64,000 nucleotides of DNA from Zygnema circumcarinatum (lineage: Eukaryota; Streptophyta; Zygnematophyceae; Zygnematales; Zygnemataceae). A model generated the notes under the pieces. That model made no database searches and was not told the DNA's origin. It saw only the letters and a list, made by a program, of their open reading frames with translations. Every line of letters begins with the position of its first letter. Positions within the stretch are counted from its first letter, which is position 1. This document shows positions 44,881 to 56,400 of this stretch, in pieces. The stretch spans positions 754,323 through 818,322 of the forward strand of contig CM074815.1 of NCBI GenBank assembly GCA_037447605.1, written 5' to 3'. A program made the position numbers and the translations under genes.

Positions 44881-46225
44881 GCCAGGATCGAGGGGGGGAG
44901 GAAGAAGGAGGCCTTTGACAAGATCCAAGCTAAGACAACACAATCTCAGTCATGGACTCGAACTATGGTGAGTAAAACCATGCTGCATCACTCTCATCAC
45001 TCTCATCTCTCTAGTGTATCAAACAAAATTGTATTGATATCCTCATTACAGTCCTACTTTTCACACTAGTTGTACAGTTTTCAAGTGTCAACTTTTTTGT
45101 TGATTTATGGGCAAAGAGCAATATTTGCAGGGGAGCAATGAACACCAGACACAAGTGGGACGACAAAGCCGGGGTGATGGCATGGACCAAAGGTCAGAGC
45201 TGGGAAGCGAAGGTAGAGGGGAGTACTTGCAAGGCGGCATGCAGGAAAGGACAGATGTGGGCAGAGAAGGCAGGGGCCAAGACATGCAAGGAGGCACGGG
45301 GCCAAGCATGGACGAGGAAAGAAACGGTTGGGGCCAAGGCAGTCAAAGAGGCAGGGGAGCAAGCATGGACGAGGAAAGAAACGGTTGGGGCCAAGGCAGT
45401 CAAAGAGGCAGGGGAGCAAGCATGGACGAGGAAAGAAACGGTTGGGGCCAAGGCAGTCAGAGAGGCAGGCCAGGAATGGGGCCAGGAATGGGGCCAGGCA
45501 TGGGGCCAGGAATGGGGCCAGGAATGGGGCCAGGAATGGGGCCAGGAATGGGGCCAGGAATGGGGCCAGGAATGGGGCCAGGAATGGGGCCAGGAATGGG
45601 GCCAGGCATGGGGCCAGGAATGGGGCCAGGAATGGGGCCAGGAATGGGGCCAGGAATGGGGCCAGGAATGGGGCCAGGCATGGGGCCAGCCATGGGGTCA
45701 GGGGCTAAAGATGGTCAGGGACTTAGAGTGCATGTTGGGAAACAGCTAGATAGATATTTAGTCAGCATGCACACAGATGTACTTAGCTTGTGGAAGGAGT
45801 TCTGGATTGTCGGGCCAGAAGGAAAAAAGCCCATCATCGAATTGATGGCATTTTTTGGTGTGACGCGTTGGTACAGTGGTGGACGACAAGGAGAAAATAA
45901 TCGGAAAAATGCTTGGTGGAATCGAATGTATCCTATTGTCATAGAAATTATATGGAGGATGGATGAGGGTGGTGAAGACGAGAAAACGGCAGTGGCGAAT
46001 GTCTCTTCAATGATGAAGGCTGTCAGTCCAAAAACCATTGATGGTTTGGTCCGGGCTTTAAAAGGGTGGGATGTTGTTAAAAGGGGGAAGAGTGGACATG
46101 CTCGTGAAGCATTGGGGATTGTTGGAAAAGAACCTGATCGAGCAAAAGACTTTTTGGAGAAGGCTGTAAAGTACAAAAGAATGATGTGTGGCTATAGTAT
46201 AGCAGAGAAAAGGAAAAGGAAATAA
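44881..46225 (+). CDS. GCR1_C-like DNA-binding protein of the Crypton-like element
   Basis: The main exon is 45131-46225 (stop TAA); it is also open from an ATG at 45107. A donor TATG|GTGAGT at 44967/44968 joins it in phase 0, and the upstream frame reads KKEAFDKIQAKTTQSQSWTR. The N-terminal part is repeat-derived: three 19-residue units (MDEERNGWGQGSQRGRGAS), then about eighteen GMGP units. The C-terminal domain (about 45730-46000) reads VLSLWKEFWIVGPEG...IIELMAFFGVTRWYSGG...NAWWNRMYPIVIEIIWRM, matching the GCR1_C pattern (LW-EW--G--G-PSI--LE--YG--WR...RR--I---I) of yeast Gcr1 and Crypton recombinases. It probably binds DNA. The tail KRKRK is basic. In Cryptons this domain lies at the C-terminus of the recombinase; here it is a separate downstream unit. 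Confidence 0.65.
45304..45470. repeat. 57-bp coding tandem repeat (three units)
   Basis: ATGGACGAGGAAAGAAACGG begins each near-identical unit. Each encodes the same 19 residues in the main frame. Confidence 0.9.
45467..45698. repeat. 12-bp coding minisatellite (GMGP repeats)
   Basis: About eighteen copies of GGAATGGGGCCA, with occasional GGCATGGGGCCA. The frame stays open in three readings because the unit is divisible by three. Confidence 0.95.
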
Positions 46226-46980
46226 AAGTAAAATAGAATGTCCAACTACATGCGGTAGAGATTTGCAGCGCTTCTTGGAGAAGGCCGCCATTGTTAAAGT
46301 AAGCTTCTTTGCCCACTTTTCTCCCCATGCATTTTATCTTTTTCCTTTTCTTCATCAACTTGGTGATTGTTCTTCTTCTCCCTTCCTCCCTGCAACTTGC
46401 ATCCCTTCATACCCCCCTGACATGAAAAAATCGGCTTTTAGGGTTTGTTAGGGTTCTTTTCTATCTCAATCCGTGTTCAGTTTTATGAAGTCATATTGCT
46501 TGACTTTAAAAAAAGCTTATATTTGGTTTGGTGGTGACAGCAGTTCAGATTTCGGCGGCGGCCCACGTGTTGGTGGGAGAGCCTCGCCTCGCCTTGCCTG
46601 TAGAGTAGGGCCACACTCCTCTTCGGCTCGCGTGTACAAACCACAGGAGCTCCTCTGAAGGTGGGTATGGCCAACAATTATCTCTGTGGTCATTTGCCTG
46701 AGTATGATAAGGGGAAGTGAGTATTATCATCTGAAACCTTTCTTTTTTGGAGAAGGTATTAGAGGTAGGGCCTATTGCTGAAAATTAGATCGTTCAAAAA
46801 AAAGCATTTACTTTAGAAGGGTAAGTGGTGGATACAAAGGTAAGAAGGACGAGAAGTTTGCTGCCACGGAAAGAGTGAATAAGGGAGGCTGAGATATGGG
46901 AATGGAGTAGTTGATTAGCGGATGCAAGTGTGCCTAATTAAATAAATAACTGCGACTGATACCTTGTATATTGTTGTGTA
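46226..46980. other. Spacer with a possible first exon
   Basis: A TTTAGGGTTTGTTAGGGTTC telo-box pair near 46436-46456 is followed by a GC-rich frame ending GAGCTCCTCTGAAG|GTGGGT near 46660. It could be a 5' exon of the next, unidentified gene. No domain is recognisable. Confidence 0.3.
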
Positions 46981-47297
46981 GGTGTGCGTGGCCAAGGTAG
47001 TTGACGATGACTCGGAGCACCTGAAGGACTGCATTGTACTCACTACGCCACCGCGAGTCTTGGGGGGAAGTTTGTGGAGCAGACTGTGTGTAACTCTCGG
47101 CGGAAACTTAGCACTAGGTGAGCTCTTTGGATGTCATTTGAGCCCCTGGAGATGTTTGCGATTGTTGCGTTTCTAGTGACTGTTCTACCTTGGTTGACTT
47201 CTTGTTTATCTTCGCAAATGTGGTCGCAGGCCCTGGACGGACTGCACTTGAATGAGAAACGTGATCAAGCTGGAATCATTAATTGCTCTTCGGCCTG
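46981..47297 (+). pseudogene. Unassigned exon-like pieces before the gap
   Basis: Between an acceptor GTTGTGTAG and a donor CTAG|GTGAGC (46982 to about 47118) one frame reads VAKVVDDDSEHLKDCIVLTT, then PPRVLGGSLWSRLCVTLGGN. A second piece after the acceptor GTGGTCGCAG (about 47230) reads ALDGLHLNEKRDQAGIINCS and runs into the gap. The composition looks coding, but I do not recognise the family. It may be a live gene broken by the assembly rather than a pseudogene. Confidence 0.3.
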
Positions 47298-47397
47298 NNN
47301 NNNNNNNNNNNNNNNNNNNNNNNNNNNNNNNNNNNNNNNNNNNNNNNNNNNNNNNNNNNNNNNNNNNNNNNNNNNNNNNNNNNNNNNNNNNNNNNNN
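47298..47397. other. Assembly gap (100 N)
   Basis: Exactly 100 Ns, a conventional placeholder for unknown size. It adjoins the CT-rich satellite, which probably caused the break. Confidence 0.99.
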
Positions 47398-50300
47398 TAT
47401 GAACACTCCCGCCTCCCCCTCCCTCCTCTCCCTCTCTCCCCCTCCCCTCCCTCCCTCCTCTTCCCCCTCTCCTCCCTCCCTCTCTCCCCCTCCCCCCCTC
47501 CCTCCCTCCTCTCTCCCTCCCTCCCTCCTCTCCCCCTCCTCTCTCCCTCCCTCCCTCTCTGCCCCTCCCCCCTCCCTCCCTCCCTCTCTCCCCCTCCCCC
47601 CTCCCTCCGTCCCTCTCTCCCCCTCCCCCCTCCCTTCCTCCCTCTCTCACCCTCCCCCCTCCTTCCCTCCCTCTCTCCCCCTCCCCCCTCCTTCCCTCCC
47701 ACTCTCCCCCTCACCCTCCCCCCTCCTCTCTCCCCCCCTCCTCCCTCCCTCTCTCCCCCTCCCCCCTCCTTCCCTCCCTCTCTCCCCCTCCCTTTTCCCT
47801 CTCTCCCCCTCACTCCCTCCTCTCTCCCCCTCCCCCCACCCTCCCTCCCTCTCTCCCCTTCCCCCTCCCTCCCTCCCTCTCTCACCCTCCCCCCTCCCTC
47901 CCTCCCTCTCTCCCCCCCCTCCTCCCTCCCTCTCTGCCCCTCCCCCTCCCTCCCTCCCTCTCTCCCCCTCCCCCTCCCTCCCTCCCTCTCTCCCCCTCCC
48001 CCTCCCTCCCTCCCTCTCTCCCCCTCCCCCTCCCTCCCTCCCTCTCTCCCCCCCCCTCCCTCCCTCCCTCTCTCCCCACCCTCCCTCCCTCCTCTCTCCC
48101 TCCCCCTCCCTCCCTCCTCTCCCCTCCCTCCCTCCCTCCCTCTCTCCCCTCCCCCTCCCTCCCTCCCTCTCCCTCCCTCCCTCCCTCCTCTCTCTCCCCC
48201 TCCCTCCCTCCCTCTCTCCCCCTCCCCCTCCCTCCTCCTCTCTCCCCTCCCCCTCCATCCCTCCCTCTCTACCCCCCTCTCCCTCCCACCATCTCTCCCA
48301 CTCCCGCCTCCCCCCTCCCCTCTCTCCCTCTCTCCCCCTCCCCCCTCCCTCCCTCCCTCTCTCCCCCTCCCTCCCTCCCTCTCTCCCCCTCCCCCTCCAT
48401 CCCTCCCTCTCTCCCCCCCTCTCCCTCCCACCATCTCTCCCACTCCCGCCTCCCCCTCCCTCTCTCCCTCTCTCCCCCTCCCCCTCCCTCCTCCTCTCTC
48501 CCCCTCCCCCTCCCTCCCTCCCTCTCTCCCCCTCCCCTACCTCCTCCCTCTCTCCCTCCCTCCCTCCCTCCCTCTCTCCCCCCCCTCCCTCCCTCCCTCT
48601 CTCCCCACCCTCCCTCCCTCCCTCTCTCCCCCTCCCCCTCCCTCCGTCCCTCTCCCCCTCCCCCTCCCTCCCTCCCTCTCTCCCCCTCCCTCCCTCCCTC
48701 TCTCCCCCTCCCCCTCCTCCCTCCTCCCTCTTCCCCCTCCCCCTCCATCCCTCCCTCTCTCCCCCCCTCTCCCTCCCACCATCTCTCCCACCGCCTCCCT
48801 CCCTCTCTCCTCTCTCTCCCCTTCCCCCTCCCTCCCTCCCTCTCTCCCCCTCCCTCCTCCCTCCCTCTCTCCCCCTCCCCCATCCCTCCCTCTCTCCCCC
48901 CCTCTCCCTCCCACCATCTCTCCCACTCCCGCCTCCCCCTCCCTCTCTCCCTCTCTCCCCCTCCCCCTCCCTCCCTCCTCTCCTCCCCCTCCCTCCTCCC
49001 TCTCCCCCCTCCCTCCCTCCCTCTCTCCCCCTCCCCCTCCTCCCCTCTCTCCCCCTCCCTCCCTCCCTCTCTCCCCCCCCTCCCTCCTCCTCTCTGCCCC
49101 TCTCCTCCCCTCCTCCCTCTCTCCCCCCTCCCCCCTCCCTCCTCCCTCTCCCCCGCCCTCCCTCCCTCCCTCTCTCCCCCCTCCCGCCTCCCCCTCCCTC
49201 CTCCTCTCTGCCCCTCTCCCTCCCTCCCTCCTCTCCCCCTCCCCCTCCCTCCCTCCTCTCTCCCCCTCCGCCCTCCCTCTCTCCCCTCCCCCTCCTCCTC
49301 CCTCTCTCCCCTCCCCTCCTCCCTCCCTCTCTACCCCTCCCCTCCTCCCTCCTCCCTCTCTCCCCCTCCCCCCTCCCTCCCTCCCTCTCTCCCCCCCCTC
49401 CCCCCCCTCCCTCCCTCTCTGCCCCTCCCCCTCCCTCACCTTCCCTCTCTCCCCCTCCTCCCTCCTCTCTCCCCCTCCTTCCTCCCTCTCTCCCCTCCCC
49501 CTCCCTCCCTCCCTCTCTCCCCTCCCCTCCCTCCCTCCTCTCCCCCCCCCTCCCTCCCTCCCTCTCTTCATCCCCCTCCCCTTCCTCCCTCCTCTGCCCC
49601 TCCACCTCCCTCCCTCCCTCTCTCCCCCCTCCCTCCCTCCCTCCCTCTCACTTAGCCTCCCCCCTCCTCCTCCCTCTCTCCCCCTCACGCCTCCCCCCTC
49701 CCTCCTCCGTCTCTCCCCCTCCCCCCTCCCTCCCTCCCTCTCTCCCACCCCTCCCCCTTCCTCTTTCCCTCTCTCCCTTCCCCCTCCCTCCTCCGTCTCT
49801 CCCCCCCTCCCCCTCCTCCCTCCCTCTCTCCCCCCCTCCCTCCCTCCCTCTCTGCCCCTCTCCCCTCCCCTCCCTCCCTCTCTCCCCCTCCCCCTCCCTC
49901 CCTCCCTCTCTCCTCCTCTCCCACTCCCTCCCTCTCTCCCCTCCCTCCCTCCCTCTCTCCCCTCCCCCCTCCCCCTCCTTTCTGCTTCCCCCTCCTCCTC
50001 CTCTCTCCCACACTCCCCTCCCTCCTCTCTCCCCCTCCCCCTCCCTCCCTCCCTCTCTCCCCCCCTCCCCCCTCCCTCCCTCTCTCCCCCTCCCCCCTCC
50101 CTCCCTCCTCTCTCCCCTCCCCCCTCCCTCCCTCCCTCTCTCCCCCACTGCACCTCCCTCTCTCCCCCCCCCTCCCTCCCTCCCTCTCTGCCCCTCCCCC
50201 TCCCTCCCTCCCTCTCTCCCCCCTCCCCCTCCCTCCCTCTCCTCCCCCTCCCCCTCCCTCCCTCCCTCCCTCCCTCTCTCCCCCTCCGCCTCCCGCCCCC

Positions 50301-50424
50301 CTCCCTCCCTCTCTCCCCCTCCCCTCCCTCCCTCCCTCTCTCCCCCCCTCCCTCCCTCCCTCTCCTGCCCCTCTCCCTCCCTCCCTCCCTTTTTCCCCTC
50401 CCCCTTCCTCCCTCTCTCCTCCAC
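47398..50424. repeat. 3-kb CT-rich satellite (CCCTCCCTCTCTCCCCCT family)
   Basis: Pure pyrimidine on + except for rare A or G. The unit is 20-30 bp: CCCTCCCTCCCTCTCTCCCC plus a short C/T tail, with many length variants. Sporadic CTCCCACCATCTCTCCCACT inserts recur near 48280, 48430, 48780 and 48910, marking a higher-order repeat. The frames of over 1000 codons through it are artefacts. Confidence 0.95.
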
Positions 50425-50470
50425 GCTGGCTGGAAGCCGTCAACGCTCGGTGACCGCTGGTCGTGGTCGC

Positions 50471-50640
50471 AGGTTGCTTCAGCGCCGAGGAAGCTTCCCA
50501 AGGTGCAGCCATGGCTGCCGACTTATCTTCAAAACCACGAGGAGAAGCCCGAGTGCTTGCGAACGGACAACGTGCGTTCCATGAGCCAGTCAGCCAAAGG
50601 GCGTAGAAGCTCGTTGCAGCAGGGAGGGCTGCGGAGTTAA
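50471..50640 (+). pseudogene. Unassigned terminal-exon-like sequence
   Basis: After an acceptor-like GTGGTCGCAG a frame reads VASAPRKLPKVQPWLPTYLQ, then NHEEKPECLRTDNVRSMS, and stops at 50640. The words GTGGTCGCAG also precede the exon piece at 47230, so the segment may be a partial duplication or the end of the same gene across the satellite. Function unknown. Confidence 0.25.
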
Positions 50641-51960
50641 GCTCCGGCGCTTAACCCTAAAACAGACTGGGGATGAGCACCGAGGGGGCTCTGTTCCCAT
50701 TCTCGCCTTAGGATTAGGGTTTGGAGATGGCTCTGGAGCATGCCGGAAGGGGGGGGGGCTATCCCTTTACTTCTCGCACCGATGGAGATTTTCTATTAGA
50801 GGGAGGAGGGAGATCGCACTCTGTGAAGGTCAATGGTTGTGTCGGCGCTCCTCCGCGCTTTAGAAGCAATTGATTAGGGTTGTAATTATTATTATCCTTT
50901 TTTTTTAATTAATTTGAGTACGTGATTGGAAAATTTTCACTGTCAATTTTTTGCTACCATTCTCTTGGATGGCTTTTTCCAATGATGCTTGTGTTTTGGA
51001 GAGGAAAAAAAACGAAATTAGAGCATGTGGCATCTATCTATAAGCTGAATTCTGCCTTCTATGCAGTGTTCTGCTTGCCGCTGTGTACGTGAAGGGCAAT
51101 CTGCTTATGAACAGTTCACTGTGTTAATGCCATTAGAAGATACCATGCTTGCCAACTTCTGACTCTTTGATTTGTTGATGTCGCGAAAACTCCCTTCGAA
51201 AACGCCCTCCCTTCCCTTTGGGCGTATGCTACAGGAAGGTAGAATAGAGGAGTTTCCACGTGAACATGCAGAGCTCCGTGGTTTTGCCGTGCTCTGCCTG
51301 CAAAAGGGCGCCAATGGTGACCTTTGGGAAGGCTGCAAAAGGCTAGGGTTGCCGATTTAGGCATTTCTTGGAGAACAAAGGATACTTCTTACCGAGGATG
51401 CCGACAACCACTGCTTGTGGTTGAGGGGTTTTTTTTTTTTTTTGAGTCGTTCTATTGGGTTACTTTGGGATAGTGGTTGGAATATGCCTGGGCATGACCC
51501 CATACAAGAGCCATCAACCAGTTAGAATAGCAGAAGATGGGAATAGGAGCATGCTGTGTGATGGAGTGCAGGGCAGTAGTGAGCAGTTTACAGAGGGTGC
51601 TGAAGGGCGGGTGCAGCAGGCGGTGCGTGGGTTTTGGCAATAGGAGCCAGTTAATTGTATTTTGTAGACATGCAGGGCTTGTACTTTGGCTTTGGCTTTT
51701 GGAATTTGTATGTGGATGAATTGGTATAAGCTGAGTTGGGGATTAGGGATGAACATTGTTGGCGACTATTTGGCACTGGTTGTTCATCTTGAATATAGTG
51801 GAATTTCATTGCTTGATCCAATGGTTCGACCTGTGCAGTAGTAATGGCTTTTGAAAGTTAATGCAGAAGCAGTAACAGAAAGGAGAGAAATTTGCATTTG
51901 GATCTCACGGTGAGCGATGCCCCATTGGACAAAAGCAGCAACAATTTTTCCGTAGGGTTA
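50641..51960. other. Spacer without a recognised gene
   Basis: Contains AACCCTAAAACAG near 50651 and TTAGGGTTTGG near 50712 (telo-box words), a T-run at 51430-51443, and ATTGATCCAATGGTTCGACC near 51815, which echoes 22757. No supported coding sequence. Confidence 0.45.
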
Positions 51961-51970
51961 TATGTAATTC

Positions 51971-52070
51971 GCAAGAAGCAAGTAGCAAGCAGCAAGCAGC
52001 AAGCAGCAAGCAGCAAGAACCAAGAAGCAAGCAGCAAGCAGCAAGAAGCAAGAAGCAAGCAAGCAACAGA
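51971..52070. repeat. GCAAGCA heptamer tandem repeats
   Basis: Runs of AGCAAGC with GCAAGAA and GCAAGTA variants over about 100 bp. The period is again 7 bp, as in the recombinase introns. Confidence 0.9.
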
Positions 52071-52075
52071 AGACG

Positions 52076-53058
52076 ACAACACATAGCCTGTTGTCAACAA
52101 AGAGAGAAATCAGCCAAAGGAGAAGAGAGGGAAATCAGCCAAAGGAGAAGAGAGGATAAAAGAATGTCCTTTCCACAACTTCCACCACAACAATAATATT
52201 TAATGCTCTTGAATTGCGAGGCAAACGCCGCGAATGGCGTTGCTGCAAAAGGCAGGGAAGGAGGGAAGAGAAGGGAGGGGAGGTGGCGGCTGACCGTCGC
52301 CTCCTGCAAACCCTAAAAAATTGTCGGCGGCGACGCGCGTACGGTAACCACGGTGGGCCATGGCGGACGCTTCAAATCGTGCACGTGGCGATCGCTGATT
52401 GAAACGGCGTTGTGATGGAACTCGTCGTTTCATCGGCAAAACGGCGTCCTACGTGGACCGTAACGAGCTCGTTACGAAACGGGCTGATGGAAACCCACCC
52501 TGAGTCAAGGCGCCACGTGGCGAGTTTACCTACGTGGCAATAAATGATTTAACTGACGCACCTTTTCGGTGTGCGCTTACGGAATATGGTGGTGGCTTTA
52601 CCCTCCCAGTTTTTCGGAAAATATTTTGAAGCAGCGGCGAGGTTCGAACCCTCGTTTTTTTTTGTTCGAATTTTGGAATAGGACGGAGCCAAACGGAGCC
52701 GGTCACTGAAAGTGTACGGCAGCGCCTTGTTTCAGCACCTCTTACGGACAACCGTACGAACATGTACGGCGCCAGTCACAGGCGGCCTTGGTTTCTCCTG
52801 AGGAAAATTTGCTCCCCTGGTAGCAGGGCCTGAGCTGGGCCAATGAATGGATGCCACGTAAGAATGCGTACCAACGTGACGCTGACTTGGCGTACAGAGA
52901 TTGGCTCCCGCAAGTAGAAATGGATGCCATGTAGGCATGCATGCTGATGTGACGTGCAGGGATTGGCTCCGTTGAAGGCTGGAGGGGCAGTCAGTTAGGG
53001 TTTGGAACTCCGCCCCCCCTCCCTCCTGCAGGCAGGCAGGCCAACTGGCCGACTGGGT

Positions 53059-53089
<31 letters not shown>

Positions 53090-53428
53090 GCTACTGCTGC
53101 TGCTGCTACTGCTGCTGCTCTGCGACTGGCGCTTCGTTCTTGCAATATTGGGAATATTGGTGACACATGCGTTTCGGTATACGTAGGAAAAAGCAGGTAA
53201 ACTATTAGTCAGTGCAACTGAACAGGTTTCTCGGCTTTGTTTTTTTTTTTTTGGCTTTTTTGTTTCAAGAGGTTGAAGAATGGAAATGCATTGGAAGTTG
53301 CAGATCGTTTGGCTTCCTCAGTGCGAGACCGTGCAGCATTCAGCTGATGCACTTTTGGGAAGCTGCATAGTCAATATGAAGAGGTCTACTGCTTTGTAAC
53401 TCCAGCTGATTTGCATCGGAGTGCAGAG
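52076..53428. other. Upstream region of the golgin gene
   Basis: Holds AAACCCTAAA at about 52309, the inverted copy of the 38053 repeat end (52478-52499), ACGTGGC words, a CAG/CTG microsatellite and TTAGGGTTTGG near 52996. A non-coding first exon of the golgin gene could lie between about 53000 and 53200, because the ATG at 53429 is 200 bp beyond the last promoter-like words. Not resolved. Confidence 0.4.
53060..53120. repeat. CTG/CTA triplet microsatellite
   Basis: (CTG)n interrupted by CTA at regular distances, in the presumed promoter or 5' UTR of the golgin gene. Confidence 0.95.
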
Positions 53429-56400
53429 ATGTGGAGCAGAATCGCGAATCTGAAAGATAACATCACAGCGATCGCAGCAGATGTCTTGGAGACTCAGGAG
53501 GAGATAGAGGCTGAAACAAATGGAGATTTTCTTTCACAGACTGATCCTCCGAGAAGCAGTAACTATGCAAGCACTGCAAGGAAAAGCAGAGACATTCAGG
53601 TAGGATTGTCGTATCAAGTGCTCACTATTAACGACTATATAAAGACCAAACATTGCCGCTGTCGGTATTGCCAGTCTTTGTTCAGCAGCAATTTTTCCAT
53701 TAAAATTGTTCCATAACATAGATTGGGGTTGGGAGAGAGAATGTAGTGGTATAAGGAGGAGGTTGATCGGTTACAGTCGATCGAGAAAGACATGGAGATG
53801 ACATTCAAGAGCTCCAACGATTCGCTACGGAAGAAAGAGGTCGGTTAGGTTAACCCTAAAGCAGCTTCACAATATTTCGAGTTTATGTCATCTTGGTAGT
53901 GCTAATCGCTGCTGTTCTCATTCATTTACCATCATCTTCATCATTTTTAAATGGTATCGCTAATTTCATGGCTGGTCTTATCGTTTTGGTTTATAGGAGG
54001 AAATGGTGGTTTTGCGGCGCCAAAACGAGGAGCTGAGAAGGCAGGTGGAGTTGGGAAGGCATGGCGGACATTCAACCTCAGGCACAGACGAGATCGTGAG
54101 CTTGAAAGAACAAGTTAAGGTAAGTCGACAAAACTGGAGCTTTTGCGAGGCTAAAATCTACTTTAGAGATATGAATCGGAAGTGTTTGAAGCTGAAATAG
54201 CAAGTGATTCCTAGCAGGCAAAAGGTGCTGAAGTTTGCGTCTGTAGACATTCTCTGCCATCCTTTTTTGATTGGGGGGCGGGCCTTCTCCTTCAAGGTTC
54301 AGTGAGCTAATTGCTTGTTTGCTCCACTGCTTGGGGGAAGGCTCTGCAAGCAGAACTCTCTCGCACCATCGAAAACCATCAGGTGAGTTCGCCGTGTCAA
54401 ACAATAAGGCCGCAGGTGTCACAAGTATAGAAACTTGGCAGCTCGCCATTCAGATGTTTTGCTGACAGTAATGGCAGGAGTGACGTGATCCAAGGAAGTT
54501 GGAGCAGAAGGGAGGAGAGGCGGGGGGAAGGGGGTGGGGGAAAGGGAGGTGAATATAAGTTTTAGTTTCTGCGGTGAGGAGTTTTTTGAGCTGCCGAAAA
54601 CGACATTTAAAGAGTTCTGAAAACGAAGCTAGTTTTTTTATATCGGGCCTGTCTCGTATTTAAAGAGAAATTTCTGCCAATTGAAAGGTCCGCGGTGATT
54701 GTTTGCATTGCAGGAGAAAGTAGCGGCTGTGCAGGACAGTCACAGAAGACGAACAGATGTTATTTTTGAAAAGCACAAAAGGGAAATAGAAAGTTTACAG
54801 AAGGAGTCGAAGCTTAGGAATGGGATGGCAGACTCCCATCAGTCCGCTGGAGCCGGCAGCCATCCAAGTGGCAGCCTGGTGGATCAGAGGAAATTGGAAG
54901 AATTGGAGGAGAAATTGAAGCGGGCTTTGGAGAAAGAAAAAGTGAGCAGGCGCACCAAGCCTCAATTAAAGTGTCTTGGAACCATCCTTCTGCTTCCTTC
55001 CCTTCCCTGCGGCCCTCCTTTCTCCATTCTTACGGCCCTGCCCCTTTTTTTCCCTATCCCGCCATTCCCTCTACTGGACCCCTTCTCCCAACTCAGAGGG
55101 GGTCCAGTTCCGTGATATCTGTTTGTCTACATCAAAGATATTGCCTGGCTTGTCGATCTTTTATGCTAGTCCTATGGCTCGGGAGATGTCGTCCGGGTTT
55201 CACTTTCTCCTCTAGCTTTCCTGCATTGAGTTTGTTTACCTTATTCATAGCCAATGGCACTGCCTTTCTTCTGTTCAAAACAATAAGCTTTTTGAAGGTC
55301 TTAAGGTTGCGCTATTGTGATGCAATTTTTAATCGTTAGATGGTTCTTCCTTTGTCTACGTGGCACAACTTGGGAAGACGGAATAAGCAGCAAATTAGGA
55401 CAAGAGAACGAAGCAGACGAACGGAGTGGCACACTTGCACTTCTTTATTGAAAGCTCTTGTCTGCATAATAGCTTGTATTGATGATGCTTTTGGCGGATG
55501 CTGCAGACTCATGAACGGCAGGTTGCAGAGAAAGACCAAGCTTATGGAAAGCTCAAGAATTATCTTGAATCCTCATTGGCAGAAATCAATGACTTGAAGG
55601 GACAACTGGAGAAAGAGAGGGAGGCTTTATCCGACGCAAATTTGCAGCTTGAACGTCAGTTTCTTTTCCCAACCTTTCGTAAGCTCAAATAAGTTATATG
55701 AAGGACTAGAACTCATTCTGATGTTTTGCATTCCGCAATAGCTGGGCTGCTATTTGCAGCATTTGGCCTTGTTGAAGTTAACGATTCATATTTTACATCT
55801 CGCAGGAGATCACGGAGCGGTTGAAGCAGCCATGCGAGAATGCAACTTGCTGAAGGCTGAGAGGCAGAGGGTATGCTCTAATGGCCTCGCAATAAATGGA
55901 CATTTCTCCTGCTACAAAATCCTTGGAGGAAGGTTTTAGTAGAAAAAACTTAATAAGTATTAAACACTGTAGCTGAGAAGAAGGATTGAGCATCTCTGCA
56001 TGGTCTTGAATGGGCTTGTTTTGGCATGTTTAGAGCCCTGAGCCACAGTATGCAATGTTGGGAAATCATGCAGATGGTTGCGGAGATGGCAGAAGTTAAC
56101 AAAAGTGCAGACGAGCGTTCGTCTTTCATGACTGAAGCTAAGGAACATTTTGAGCGAGCTCTGGCGGAACATAGTACACGAATAGCCCAATTGCAGGTGA
56201 GCCTATTGAATTAAACCAATGAAGTCGAAGTTGTGGAGGTTGGAAGGGGGCGAGAAAATGGTTTGAGGGCAAGGGCAAGAAGGCGAAGTGAGTTATACAA
56301 CCGTGTTTTTTGGTACTTGTGACGCTGTGGAAGTGCCATACATTCATTTCACAAGGCTTTTTTTTGCACGATTTGTCGGCATCATTTGCTGCCTTTCTGC

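Noticed and set aside
47131-50640. A + strand frame of over 1100 codons rich in Pro/Leu/Ser
   Set aside because: It crosses 100 Ns and a pure pyrimidine satellite; the complementary strand gives equally long Gly/Arg/Glu frames. Only the short ends might be exons.
52638-52656. tRNA-like T-arm (GAGGTTCGAACCCTC)
   Set aside because: A 5-bp stem and TTCGAA loop are present, but there is no A box, anticodon arm or acceptor stem at the right distance on either strand.
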